DNA of 64,000 bases from Epiperipatus broadwayi (Eukaryota > Onychophora > Udeonychophora > Euonychophora > Peripatidae), in contig JAQFVV010000454.1 of assembly GCA_028023455.1 (NCBI GenBank), forward strand, positions 62,001 through 126,000. Reading direction: 5' to 3'. The stretch's first letter is position 1; each line of letters starts with the position of its first letter. Positions 1-16,731 of this stretch are shown here, one piece after another. The notes below the pieces were generated by a model that searched no databases, was not told where the DNA came from, and saw nothing but the letters and a program-made list of their open reading frames with translations. The position numbers and the translations under genes are program-made.

Positions 1-54
1 AGTGTGATTAAAGTTTAATTACTTATTTTTTTGTTTGTAAATTTACTTTCCAAA

Positions 55-170
55 ATAATTCCTATCTTTTTGACATGTTGTGATCAAGGGTGTCAGCAGT
101 ATGAGATAGCACAGATAGTTGAGGGTCATGTCTGAGTTCAAACCCTCTATATATTGCATATTGGAGTGAA
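55..170 (+). repeat. Family D repeat, 3' fragment (tRNA-like part)
   Basis: This matches the downstream part of the family-D units near 47, 49 and 52 kb. It has the segment that follows the ribozyme, an A-box-like stretch around 'cagcagtatgagatagc', and the B-box-like 'gagttcaaacc'. The hammerhead half of the unit is missing, so the copy is truncated on its 5' side. Confidence 0.7.
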
Positions 171-1018
171 GGTATGAAAAAGCCTGTACTGTAGAAAAAA
201 TTGATATATTAGAAATTTAATAGAATTTTTTGGCATAAAGATTATCGCAATAATATGATCCAGTGTTATTATGCTATAAATTCATTGGTTAATGTTGGGA
301 CATCTACACTTCTAATCACACAACTTGAACCTCAATCACTTCAATAAAATAATGTCTATAAAACAAATAGTTGGATTTCATTCGTTAACAACTAAACTTT
401 TTGTGGAAAATAATATTCTTGGACTTCTGACACTTATAAATTATATATTTCCAACAGTATATATTACAATTATTGCAATGCAAAATTTAAAAATGTTAAA
501 TTCTATCTTATTAACTTTTCTTTTAAGGATATTTTAAAATATCAAATCTTTTCCAACTGTCTTCCAGAAAAAAAGTATGTGTATATATATATATATATAT
601 ATATAATTACATACTGTGAATTCTCATTCCACTTCCCAAAGGACTGAAAAAAACAAAAAATCAATGGTAGATTTGTAAACACTAAAATGGAATTCTATTT
701 AAAATATAAGAATACTTTAATGATTATTTGCTAAAATACTGTATATGTAAAATATAACTTTAATTATAAATTAGATATTATAATTTAAAATATTTTCCAT
801 CTATTTACAAAATGTGTATGTATGTATGCATGTAAATACTTGTTATAAATATATGATATATTAGTTTCAAATAATTTTAACAGTAAAAATAATAAAAATA
901 TATTACACTATAATATTATCATTATACAATGGCAAATTAAACAAACACTTTTTGTTTTAATGAAACATAAAGCATACTTTTTTATAGTAATTATTTTTCA
1001 AGTTTGTGTGTTGTCACT

Positions 1019-1050
<32 letters not shown>

Positions 1051-1056
1051 AATAAC

Positions 1057-1101
<45 letters not shown>

Positions 1102-1118
1102 AATAAAATCTTTTGTGT
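171..1118. other. AT-rich sequence without recognisable genes
   Basis: The stretch is AT-rich with short (TA)n and (TG)n runs near 575-603 and 1018-1100. The only open frame (325-537) has the hydrophobic, low-complexity composition expected by chance in such DNA. I see no exon or RNA gene. Confidence 0.6.
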
Positions 1119-1191
1119 TATTAGTACTGGCAGTGATCTAGTTTATTTTTTTAATCTTTATTAAAAATATATTTTAATAAATATGTTTTAA

Positions 1192-1824
1192 ACCTCTTCT
1201 ACTCCATGAACTAGTGGAATGGGCTGATGGTCAGAATAAAACATATATGTAAAGGTTGGATCTTTGACAGTGCATATCTGCCTACTATATAAATTTTCCA
1301 GGTTCAAATAGCCTGGTGATGCCCTGTATGGCAGATACAGTAAGACTGCAACTTCCAATACACCCAGACCATTATAATTGGACTCCCAGTGTGGGCCAAT
1401 GTTTACTAAACCATGAGTACCCTGAGTACATTTTTTTAAAGTGAAATATTTTTTATTTATATTATATAAAGTTATAAACTTGAATTTTGTATAAAAAGTA
1501 CTGCCAGTAAGAAAATTGCACATGTGTAGAAATAAATATGAGAAATAAAACAATAATTAATATAAATCATAATTAAAAAAAATTTACTCAAGGTACTCAT
1601 GGTTTATTAAACATTGGCCCCATGTTGGGCTCCAATTATAGCAGTCTGGGGGTATTGGAAGTTGCAGTCTTACCATACCTGCCATACAGGGCACCACCAG
1701 TCTATTTGAACCTGGAAAATTTATATATAAGTAGATACATGCTGTTAAAGATCCAACTTTTACATATATGTTTTATTCCGACCATCAGCCCATGCCACTA
1801 GCTCATGAAGATGTAGAGATTTGC
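1192..1824. repeat. Foldback pair, ~230-bp inverted arms
   Basis: Positions 1192-1424 reappear inverted at 1591-1824 with scattered differences; both carry sequences such as 'aaacattggccc' and 'ggaagttgcagtcttac'. About 165 bp separates the arms. Short inverted sequences around 1120-1133 and 1884-1900 (both containing the core 'actggcagt' or its complement) may be outer ends. The open frames here lie inside the repeat and are not credible genes. It is probably a non-autonomous foldback or hairpin element of unknown superfamily. Confidence 0.75.
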
Positions 1825-2776
1825 AATAAAACTTGCTTAAAAGAAACATCTTAATAAAAAACATTTCAATAAAATAAATAAATAAGTTACTGCCAGTAAT
1901 GACATGCACAAAATATTTATTGATGCATATATAAATATTTAAAAATTGAGGAATAAAGATGATCTTAACTTTGTTATTAATTTAAGATTTAAATTTTATA
2001 AATTCACATAGATGGATTTTAATAAAAGTTTGTTTTATAATTTGAGTATAGATACACTATTCAGATTCGTTCAAAAAGGAAAATATAACCCTTATTTATC
2101 CCTAGGCCAAAGGTTCACAGTCAAACCAACACCAATCTATCTAATATATCGATGTATTCAATGCAGCATAAATAGGACATTACAATACCATACTGTCAGG
2201 AATGCACATCTGAACAGCATGGTTATAGAGAAGAAATTGTCTCATCCAGTACAGGAATGTTACATCTGTCTGGCAAGAACAATAAAAAAGAAACTCCATA
2301 GGAAGGGATTGCAGTCCTTTTTGCCATCTTACTATCCTATTCCATAGGCTAAAGGGGTGATTAAAGGAGCAGGGAATACATCTGCTTCTGATGGTCATTA
2401 AGAAATTAAGCTTATTTTGCCCAAGTGCAGCATATACATGATCCTGCACGTAGTGGAGCTTCATATTATATTTACTAATTACACCAATATATCCAATATA
2501 TTAACCCAATTTAACCATGAAACAACTAACCCAAGATTAACCCTCCCTTAAACTAACAAACTTAATGAATCTATATCTACACCCAACTTAAATTTGAATA
2601 CAGTCAAATAATTTAATTAACACATTAAAAACAAAAAAAAGGAATGGAAATGATTAATTAAACCTATGCAGAAATTTTTATTATTATTAATAATTCATTT
2701 GAATTCTTTAGGTCAGACGAGAGTTCTTATTTCAATTACTCATTGTAAATTTAGAAAAAGTTCCTATTAGATAAGC
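1825..2776. other. No recognisable gene
   Basis: Two overlapping open frames on opposite strands around 2012-2464 are both short and match no family I know. The 2130-2460 stretch is slightly less AT-rich and could be an unrecognised repeat. Confidence 0.4.
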
Positions 2777-2784
2777 AAAAAAAC
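2777..2784. repeat. Left copy of apparent 8-bp target site duplication
   Basis: AAAAAAAC directly abuts the left inverted repeat and is repeated at 7902-7909 after the right one. It is A-rich, so a chance match is possible, but the position at both ends of a precise terminal inverted repeat supports a duplication. Confidence 0.6.
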
Positions 2785-5276
2785 GGTGCTGATTTAGTAT
2801 GCGCTCACGGCCGCCATTTTGAATTACAAGAACCACCCAAACCATGCTGAAACATCCAACCGATAAATGACATCGCTCAAAATGGCCATTTTCGTAGGGG
2901 AAAAAAAAAAAAATCGGAATTTTCATATTAGTCAATCACGTGATTAAAATGGTAAAACACAAACCATGCTGAAACATCCAACCGATAAATGACATCGCTC
3001 AAAATGGCCATTTTCGTAGGGAAAAAAAAACAAAAATCGGAATTTTCATATTAGTCAATCACGTGATTAAAATGGTAAAACACAAAAAATCACAATTTTC
3101 ATAAAAAAATCACGTGATTAAAATATTAAAACACAAAAATAGCAATTCCTAATAAATAAATAAAATCACATGATTAAAATATTAAAACACAAAATCGTAT
3201 ATGCCAAAAGATTATAACTTATAAAATCTGAATGCTAAAAATGGTAAAAAATAATGATGAAAAGATTTTAAGCAATAATTATATTTTCATTCACTTATAG
3301 AAATGGAATCACGAGACCAAAAAGGCGGTAAAGATCTTGAATACACGTTATCTACATCAATCTTTTTAAAAAAAATCATAAATGCTATAAATCCAAGCAT
3401 TGATAGCAAATCTCAAACACTATAAATTTGAGCATTGTAATAGCAAATCTCAAAAAATTAAAAACGCTATAAACCTAAGCATTGTAATAGCAAATCTCAA
3501 AAAATTAAAAATGCTATAAATCTAAGCATTGTAATAGCAAATCTCAAAAAATCAAAAATGCTATAAATCCAAGCATTGATAGCAAATCTCAAAAAATTAA
3601 AAACACTATAAATCTAAGCATTCCAAGCATTGATAGCAAATCTCAAAAAATTAAAAACGCTATAAATCTAAGCATTGTAATAGCAAATCTCAAAAAATCA
3701 AAAATGCTATAAATCCAAGCATTGATAGCAAATCTCAAAAAATTAAAAACACTATAAATCTAAGCATTCCAAGCATTGATAGCAAATCTCAAAAAATTAA
3801 AAACGCTATAAATCTAAGCATTGTAATAGTAAATCTCAAAAAATCAAAAACACTATAAATCCAAGCAGTGTAATAGTAAATCTCAAAAAATTAACGTATC
3901 TTACGGCCTTTAAAAATAAATCATAAATGCTATTTGCAAAAAGAAAGCTTATTCCTGTCTTCAACAGTATATACTAAATCAGTATTTTAAAAAACAATAT
4001 TTAAAAACTATAATGCTATAAATCAGACATTGTAACGTAACATTAAACAGCCTAAAATGCTACAATGGAAAAAAGTGCGGGAAAAGAAAAAAAAGCAAAA
4101 GAAGAAGCTAATATTGAAAATTAAAAAAAATTACACAATCCTTTAAAATAAATCAAAAACGGTAATTTATAGAGTGATAATCAAACATTGTAATTGTAAA
4201 TCTCAAAAAAATTAACTTATGTTAAGACATTTTTTTAAAAAAAATCGTAAATGATATTTACAAAAACCCTTTAAAATATAGCGATCACTAGAAAAATAAT
4301 AAATGCTATTTTAAAAAGCTCAGTCCGTCTAGCAACGCTATATACTAAATCAGTATTATAATTTTAAAAAAACAATATTTAAAAACTATAATGCTATAAA
4401 TCAAACATTGGGTTGTAATGTCACATTAGATAGCCAAAGGTTATACTATGGAAAAAAAGTGCGGGAAAAGAAGAGGAGGTGAACATTGAAAATTAAAAAA
4501 TACTTTAAGATAAACCAAAAATGCTAATGTATATAGTGATGAAAATCAAATATTGCAATCGTAAATCTCAAAAAATTAACGTGTGTTAAGGCATTTTTTA
4601 AAAAAAGTCGTAAAACCTAAATATATATACATAGTGATAATTAGAAAAAATGATAAATGCTTCTATCAAGATTACTCCGGTCTTTCAACAGTATATACTA
4701 AATCTCAAAAATCAGTATTATAATTTTAAAAATTAAATTGGTAAATGTGAAATGGGGAACACCCATCACTTTCAACACTATCAACAAATAAAAAACCTAA
4801 TTAACTTATTTTTAAAAATATAATATTTTACATTTGGCTTTGGGATTATCCCTCTAACTAAGAGTTATAATAATGAATCACAAATCTGAATAATAGACAG
4901 TTAGCATTTATTTAAGTAATTTTTTACCAATATTTTAAGAATTTTAAAAAAATTACCAACATTCTCAATCGGATGGATGGTGTCGCTCAGGCTAAATTTG
5001 GTTTTAGGTTTATTACTGTAAAGAAGATGCCAGTAAAATTAATTTATTCAGGAAATATCGTAGCTTGATATGGTCTCTTTCAAATTTATTTTTAAAACTG
5101 TGTATTTAAGTCTCACACAAATAACAGCAGGTATGTATGACGTAAGATAATTTCCAAGAATTAGAGTTTAGGATGGGCCTTTGTCTTACTAAGATAAAAG
5201 TGTTAAGTTAAACTTTCAAATTTAAAAAAACAACAACTGTAAACCAGCTAATGGACTTTTATGCTTCAAGCCTAAC
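2785..5276 (+). repeat. Left arm of foldback element
   Basis: This arm is about 2.49 kb and pairs almost base for base with the right arm. It is longer because it has more 47-bp units and a direct duplication of ~120 bp: 2838-2957 is repeated at about 2958-3082, where the right arm has one copy. The duplicated block contains 'ccatgctgaaacatccaacc' and ends near TCACGTGATT. Confidence 0.85.
3381..3890 (+). repeat. Tandem array of ~47-bp units, left arm
   Basis: Units read roughly 'gctataaatctaagcattg' followed by 'taatagcaaatctcaaaaaa'. The step from 3466 to 3513 is exactly 47 bp. Some units are shortened ('attgatagc' for 'attgtaatagc') and a higher-order block is duplicated around 3540-3800. 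This is not a CRISPR array: there are no unique spacers. Confidence 0.8.
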
Positions 5277-5938
5277 ATCATTACGTATGTAATCTTATAA
5301 TAATGTATTTTGATGTATAATAACGTATGTGTATGTGCACATATCTAATATATAAATATATTTATTTATATATTAGATGTGCGCACATACACGTAAACAT
5401 ACGTTATTATACATCAAAGTTCATTATTATAGGATTATACACGTGGCCTGGGATGGGTTTGAATTTGACAAACAGACCTACTATGATACTTAAAAAGTGA
5501 AACGGAATGATAGACAGAATTAGCAACAATAAGTGAATATAAAGAATATATTTTATTATTCATTCATATACCCATTTTCAAATCATATGATCACATGAAC
5601 ACACACCCTTTATATTTCTTTTTTTTTTTTTTAATATTAATGAAAAGGTCTCTTTTTTGTTTTTGCAATATTTTCGGAATAAATATATATGAGTACAAGT
5701 TGTGACTTGTAATATGTTACAGTGCGATTATATTTTTAAATCATTAATTTATTTTTATAATAAATTACCAAATAATTTTACTTGTGTCTTTAAAGTGTTA
5801 AAACTAAAATCTTAAAAGTAATACATACACATATATATATGAGTACAAGTTGTGACGTATAATATGTTACAGTGCGATTATATTTTTAAATCATTAATTT
5901 ATTATAAATTTTTAGCCCTCTTTTGCATTTGATGACTA
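5277..5938. repeat. Foldback spacer with nested palindrome
   Basis: The unpaired centre of the foldback element contains its own palindrome at about 5292-5436, centred near 5363, with halves containing 'gtatgtgcacatatc' and its near-complement. It also has a direct repeat of ~75 bp (about 5683-5757 and 5833-5907, each with 'gagtacaagttgtgac'). No open frame of meaningful length is present, so no transposase is encoded here. Confidence 0.75.
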
Positions 5939-7901
5939 GTTAGGCTTGAGGCATAAACGTCCATTAGCTGGTTTACAGTTGCTTTTTTTTAAATTTGAAA
6001 GTTTAACTTAACACTTTTATCTTAGTAAGAGAAAGGCCCATCCCAAACTCTAATTCTTGGAAATTATCTTACGTCATACATACCTGCTGTTATTTGTGTG
6101 AGACTTAAATACACAGTTTTAAAAATAAATTTGAAAGAGACCATATCAAGCTACGATATTTCCTGAATAAATTAATTTTACTGGCATCTTCTTTACAGTA
6201 ATAAACCTAAAACCAAATTTAGCCTGAGCGACACCATCCATCCGATTGAGAATGTTGGTAATTTTTTTAAAATTCTTAAAATATTGGTAAAAAATTACTT
6301 AAATAAATGCTAACTGTCTATTATTCAGATTTGTGATTCATTATTATAACTCTTAGTTAGAGGGATAATCCCAAAGCCAAATGTAAAATATTATATTTTT
6401 AAAAATAAGTTAATTAGGTTTTTTATTTGTTGATAGTGTTGAAAGTGATGGGTGTTCCCGCCATTTCACATTTACCAATTTAATTTTTAAAATTATAATA
6501 CTGATTTTTGAGATTTAGTATATACTGTTGAAAGACCGGAGTAATCTTGATAGAAGCATTTATCATTTTTTCTAATTATCACTATGTATATATATTTAGG
6601 TTTTACGACTTTTTTTAAAAAATGCCTTAACACACGTTAATTTTTTGAGATTTACGATTGCAATATTTGATTTTCATCACTATATACATTAGCATTTTTG
6701 GTTTATCTTAAAGTATTTTTTAATTTTCAATGTTCACCTCCTCTTCTTTTCCCGCACTTTTTTTCCATAGTATAACCTTTGGCTATTTAATGTGACATTA
6801 CAACCCAATGTTTGATTTATAGCATTATAGTTTTTAAATATTGTTTTTTTAAAATTATAATACTGATTTAGTATATAGCGTTGCTAGACCGGACTGAGCT
6901 TTTTAAAATAGCATTTATTATTTTTCTAGTGATCGCTATATTTTAAAGGGTTTTTGTAAATATCATTTACGATTTTTTTTAAAAAAATGCCTTAACATAA
7001 GTTAATTTTTTTGAGATTTACAATTACAATGCTTAGATTTATAGCGTTTTTAATTTTTTGAGATTTGCTATCAATGCTTGGAATGCTTAGATTTATAGTG
7101 TTTTTAATTTTTTGAGATTTGCTATCAATGCTTGGATTTATAGCATTTTTGATTTTTTGAGATTTGCTATTACAATGCTTGGATTTATAGTGTTTTTGAT
7201 TTTTTAATTTTTTGAGATTTGCTATTACAATGCTTGGATTTATAGCATTTTTAATTTTTTGAGATTTGCTATTACAATGCTTAGGTTTATAGCGTTTTTA
7301 ATTTTTTGAGATTTGCTATTACAATGCTCAGATTTATAGCGTTTGAGATTTGCTATCAATGCTTGGATTTATAGCATTTATGATTTTTTTTAAAAAGATT
7401 GATGTAGATAACGTGTATTCAAGATCTTTACCGCCTTTTTGGTCTCGTGATTCCATTTCTATAAGTGAATGAAAATATAATTATTGCTTAAAATCTTTTC
7501 ATCATTATTTTTTACCATTTTTAGCATTCAGATTTTATAAGTTATAATCTTTTGGCATATACGATTTTGTGTTTTAATATTTTAATCACGTGATTTTATT
7601 TATTTATTAAAATTGCTATTTTTGTGTTTTAATATTTTAATCACGTGATTTTTTTATGAAAATTGTGATTTTTGTGTTTTAATATTTTAATCACGTGATT
7701 TTTTAATGTAAATTAAGATTTTTATGTTTTACCGTTTTAATCACGTGATTGACTAATATGAAAATTCCGATTTTTGTTTTTTTTTTCCTTACGAAAATGG
7801 CCATTTTGAGCGATGTCATTTATCGGTTGGATGTTTCAGCATGGTTTGGGTGGTTCTTGTAATTCAAAATGGCGGCCGTGAGCGCATACTAAATCGACAC
7901 C
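5939..7901 (-). repeat. Right arm of foldback element
   Basis: This is the reverse complement of the left arm, about 1.96 kb. It carries fewer 47-bp units (about 7028-7380) and several 'tcacgtgatt' repeats at 7586-7750. High similarity between the arms suggests recent insertion or gene conversion. Confidence 0.85.
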
Positions 7902-7909
7902 AAAAAAAC
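7902..7909. repeat. Right copy of apparent 8-bp target site duplication
   Basis: AAAAAAAC matches 2777-2784 and immediately follows the terminal CACC of the right arm. Confidence 0.6.
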
Positions 7910-8800
7910 TATACTTTCTGGATTCTGCAGATTTAGAAGTTCATCTTTGTGATCACTTAGTAGATTGTTTGTCCTTTTTTTTAAAACGAAGCTACTACTT
8001 GCCATTCCTTTTGGTTCATAACTGTCATAGGGAGGCCTCAGCTGGTTGTCAAAAAATTAAATCTATTGCAGACTCCTACATCATGAAATCTGCAATACAG
8101 CTACAGTTCATATATAGCTTAATAGTCAGCATCTCTGACAACAACCATTTTTAATAAACTTATTTTGCTTTTATATTTTTATTAGGTGCTTATCAGTAAA
8201 TTTTCGGATTCAATGGGCAAGACGTCACTAATCTGAGAGTCTCTTTTTTGATCCATGCTGTGGCTTGGTGCTTACATTGGTCAAGCTAATTCTTTTTATT
8301 CTTTTATCTGACCTTTTAAATTATTTTAAGTTCCCCAAGGGCTAGGTTGCTTTAAAACAGCCATTTAATTAAAAGGACAATCATTTCCATTTTCTATGAT
8401 TAGGTATGATAGAAATCATTTACTCCTATTTAAAAAAATATCAGTCTTTACTTTTTTTTTTATTTATACAAAAAGTACATTCAAATACTTTTTTTTTTAT
8501 TTTACAAAGAAAAAATACTTTTAAAGTTTTCCATCTCTGCAAATATATATGTAAAACAACTCTTTTAGTTTTCAGTTTTTAAGTTTTTAATGAATTTATT
8601 TTTATTTTCGATCTTTTTTAATTTTAATTTTAAAATAATGTAACGGCATATTATATACCATTACATATGACACATATATATATTTTTGAGGAATAAATTT
8701 AGATATTATTAATTTTAAATTATTATTTAGAAAATCTGGATATATATAAATATTGATTACTATATTTTACTGTGAATGTTTAGGTGGTTACTGGTTGAAA

Positions 8801-8803
<3 letters not shown>
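7910..8803. other. AT-rich sequence, no recognisable gene
   Basis: There are short poly-T runs and one 61-codon open frame (7969-8154). That frame has no family resemblance I can recognise and starts inside a poly-T run. I see nothing else. Confidence 0.5.
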
Positions 8804-8879
<76 letters not shown>

Positions 8880-8894
8880 TATATATATATATAT
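8804..8894. repeat. (TA)n microsatellite
   Basis: Uninterrupted alternating T/A apart from one 'tatcat' break near 8875-8880. Confidence 0.95.
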
Positions 8895-14002
<5,108 letters not shown>

Positions 14003-14269
14003 GTTATTGCCAGTGAACACCATTTCCACTGAGGACTGCACATTAACTGAAGCACTGACACTAGATCTCTGCTACACTGGAAGTGAATTGGAAAATCAAC
14101 TGGAGATGCATTCAAATGGTCGATGTACTTGTTACATAGCCTTTTTATAGCTTTCTGATTACTCCTACAATTAATTATCTTTTTCATATAAGGTAAGATA
14201 TTTAGTCTATAGCTAACTAAATTATGCCTTTGGAATTCCTTAAAATATAAGGCAATTTTAGTCTTTTAT

Positions 14270-14302
14270 CAAGAGATATTTGCAATTAGCAAATATCTCT
14301 TG
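14270..14302. repeat. Small perfect hairpin
   Basis: CAAGAGATATTTGC at 14270-14283 pairs perfectly with 14289-14302 across a 5-nt loop. Function unknown; the next bases do not form a T-run terminator. Confidence 0.7.
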
Positions 14303-14552
14303 GAATTTTATCGATCGCCATTATGTTAACTGTTTAATTAAATTTTTATCAGTTACCTGTTTGCTATCTAAAAAAAATCTCTTTAATAAATTCTAGTTTT
14401 CTTGAGTGCACAAACTTGCATAATATTTTTACAAAAATACAACACACTTTTTATTGTATTTTACATCTTTATATTTCTAGCTGTCCAAGACAATGACAGC
14501 CAGTGAACAAACTTAAATCAGCCTATATATTTTTAAGGAAATCAAATTTTAA

Positions 14553-16180
14553 ATAACTGATATTAAGTTTATATAGCAGAGGTGTCGCAATCATTTCTAA
14601 AACTTTATAATAAATATATACATGTCATATATGTAATGACAAATAATATTTTAATATTGAATAAATACAATGTCATGTGAAATTTACCAAGTCTATTTTA
14701 AATTAAACAGAACCCCAAGAATAAATGGATTCATTTCTTCCTTTGTTTACAAGTCTATTTTAGACAATAAGTAAACTGCCCTCTAGCTGCCATGTTTAAT
14801 AATTTTTTCAGTAAGAAAATGGACTAATTCTTGCCCTATTTTAGATCTTTTTGAGTAGAGTTATCCAGAATAACAGCCAGAGAACAAACTTAAGACAGTA
14901 TATATGGTAATGTCAATTGGTTTTTATTATTCAAAATAGACTTGGTAAATTTCACATAACATTGTATTTATTCAATATTAAAATATTATTTATCATAACA
15001 TATATGATGTGTTTATTTATTATAGAGTTTTAGAAACAAATGAGATATCCCTCTTCTATAAACTTAATATGTTATTTAAAAATCAATTTACATTAACCTT
15101 TTCGATATGCAGCCTGATGCCTCTTACATTTTAGCTCACACATCAACATAAAATATATAATAAAATGATTCTTACTTATCAGAAAATAATAAATTTGACT
15201 TCATTTGATAGATATTTGTGTTTACTACTGAAATAAATTTTAAATGTTCACATTTTGTTTCTGTAAATATTAAAAAAATGAGATTGCAACCAAAAGAAAG
15301 ACTTACACATCATCGTTTCTAGAAAAATTATTTTCAGTTTATAAAATCAATGAAATATTTTTTAATTCTGATTATTTTTAACACATCAAAATGAATAATT
15401 ATTTATTTCTCTTATATCTAATGAATTATGCTTTAAAAGTTTAATTTTTTTGAATATTTATTGCAAAATTGCAATATTTTCTTGCTCGTAAATATAAAGT
15501 AGATTGCTTACATCAAAGCTAGTCTTTCAATTTGCTTCAGACCCTATTTACATTAGCTGCTAATATAACATTATATTTTTGAAAATAAAGTATTTCAAGA
15601 CAAAATAAGTTATTAATAATTTATATTTATTGACATCTAATAAATATAGTGTAAATTATTTTTTAAAAAGTATCTAAAACTGTAATAAATTCACAAATAA
15701 ACAAGTTTTTTCATCATTGGAAACTTCAATGTCATAAGATGCCAAACATTTTACAGCCTTGGCAACACACAATGTCTGAACATGTCAGGGCAGGGCTTAT
15801 GTCTATTGTAAAAGTGGAAATTTTGAATTTTGTGCCTTTTACACAAAATCTTCAAGAAAAAAATTATCATAATAAAATATACCATTTTACATGCATAGTG
15901 ATGTATAATACTTACGAAAAAATTCACCAGGTGGCGAATTGGCCAAAAAACGAAATAATTCGTCTTAATCTATGGTTAGGTACATTAAAATACATAGTCT
16001 GATTTAAGTTTACTCTTTGGCTCTTATTGTTCTGGATGATTCTAAATATAAAGATCTAAAATACAGTAAGAAGAGGTACCTTTTCTTCCAGTAAAAAGTT
16101 ATTGGAAATGGCAGATAAAGGGTAGTTTAATTATTATTTAAAATTGACTTAAATTCACATATTTTATGTGACAGTGTATT
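14553..16180. repeat. Diverged nested foldback repeats
   Basis: Two inverted pairings overlap. Positions 14553-14700 pair with about 14935-15082; shared sequence includes 'aatattttaatattgaataa'. Positions about 14670-14898 pair with about 15999-16180; shared sequence includes 'agatct', 'ccagaa' and 'aaacttaag'. The two inverted pairs suggest a foldback family inserted in or duplicated within itself. The open frame 15739-16002 lies between arms, shows no known domain and is not credible as a gene. Confidence 0.6.
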
Positions 16181-16340
16181 TATTATATATATACACACAC
16201 TTATTTTTAAGTGTTATAAATTTAATCACGTTCAAATTACTATCCATTAGATGCAATACACTGGTTTAAATATTTTTCATTTTTTAAAGTAATATAGAAA
16301 TACTTGCAATGTGATACCTTTTAATGACTGCAGCATCCTT

Positions 16341-16352
16341 CCCCCCCCCCCC
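16341..16352 (+). repeat. C12 homopolymer
   Basis: Twelve consecutive C in a very AT-rich setting; probably slippage-prone. Confidence 0.9.
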
Positions 16353-16483
16353 ATCATTTCTAAGTTACAAACCAAAAAGAAACCCACAATTGTGACATTT
16401 TTTTATTTGAGAGATTAAAAAAAAATTGCACGAAACAAGATCGAGAAAATATGAATGACAGATAAGCTGAGTCAAGCTGAATT

Positions 16484-16495
16484 TAATTAAAAAGT
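16484..16495. repeat. Left 12-bp target duplication of family B element B1
   Basis: TAATTAAAAAGT here is repeated exactly at 16720-16731, bracketing the ribozyme-bearing element. Confidence 0.75.
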
Positions 16496-16719
16496 CAAAA
16501 TAAGAGTCACAGATCAATTTATAAATCACATGACCCTATCTCTTAAGCTTGTAAGTTATAAACAGTGAGGATTATCTGATACCTCTCTGAGGAGTGCCAA
16601 AGCACGAAACCATGGTCAGGGGTTTGGGGAGGGGGTCCTGACAGAGATATTTTAAGTGCTGGCTCTGTCTAAGCATTTATCATAAAGCTTGTAGAGGAAT
16701 TGGCAATCCTCACTGTTTA
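16496..16719 (+). mobile_element. Family B element B1 (hammerhead-bearing)
   Basis: A 224-bp non-coding element between 12-bp direct repeats. It begins soon before 'aaatcacatgaccc', contains 'ttaagcttgtaag', a hammerhead motif at 16581-16623, then 'gacagagatattttaa' and 'gcatttatcataaagcttg'. Its ends are inverted with respect to each other: 'cagtgaggatt' near 16563 pairs with 'aatcctcactg' near 16705. Related copies lie at about 20.8, 37.8, 46.0 and 49.8 kb. It is shorter than those copies, with part of the region upstream of the ribozyme deleted. It encodes no protein and is probably mobilised in trans. Confidence 0.8.
16581..16623 (+). ncRNA. Hammerhead ribozyme, canonical core (family B)
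   Basis: Every conserved core element is present. Stem I 5' strand ACCTCT (16581-16586) pairs with AGGGGT (16618-16623). The CTGAGGA box is 16587-16593. Stem II GTGC/GCAC closes a CAAA loop (16594-16605) with the canonical G-C pair next to the core. GAAAC is 16606-16610. Stem III is the palindromic CCATGG (16610-16615). The cleavage triplet is GTC, with cleavage expected after 16617. Such a tiny stem III is known from retroelement-associated hammerheads, where it is thought to favour dimers. Activity is inferred. Confidence 0.85.
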
Positions 16720-16731
16720 TAATTAAAAAGT

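Larger units (their letters stand above)
2785..7901. mobile_element. 5.1-kb foldback element, non-autonomous
   Basis: Two long inverted arms (2785-5276 and 5939-7901) flank a 662-bp spacer. The termini are GGTG...CACC, followed inward by a conserved 'gatttagtatgcgctcac' and a GC-rich 'ggccgccatttt'. Each arm holds an outer block with several CACGTG-containing repeats, then a tandem array of a ~47-bp unit, then unique sequence. No reading frame of useful length lies inside. Arms with internal tandem repeats are the hallmark of Drosophila Foldback-like elements. An 8-bp duplication would also fit hAT or P superfamilies, and a 9-bp reading (CAAAAAAAC) would fit Mutator-like. The superfamily is therefore undecided. 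Confidence 0.85.

Noticed and set aside
3381-3890. CRISPR-like regular repeats
   Set aside because: Units are contiguous 47-bp tandem repeats without unique spacers, mirrored in the opposite foldback arm, in a eukaryotic context.
2785-7901. Polinton/Maverick or viral insertion with long inverted repeats
   Set aside because: No polymerase, integrase or capsid frame exists and the spacer is only 662 bp; a foldback element explains it.
15739-16002. 87-codon frame
   Set aside because: Lies between diverged inverted repeats, has no recognisable motif, and its length is within chance expectation.
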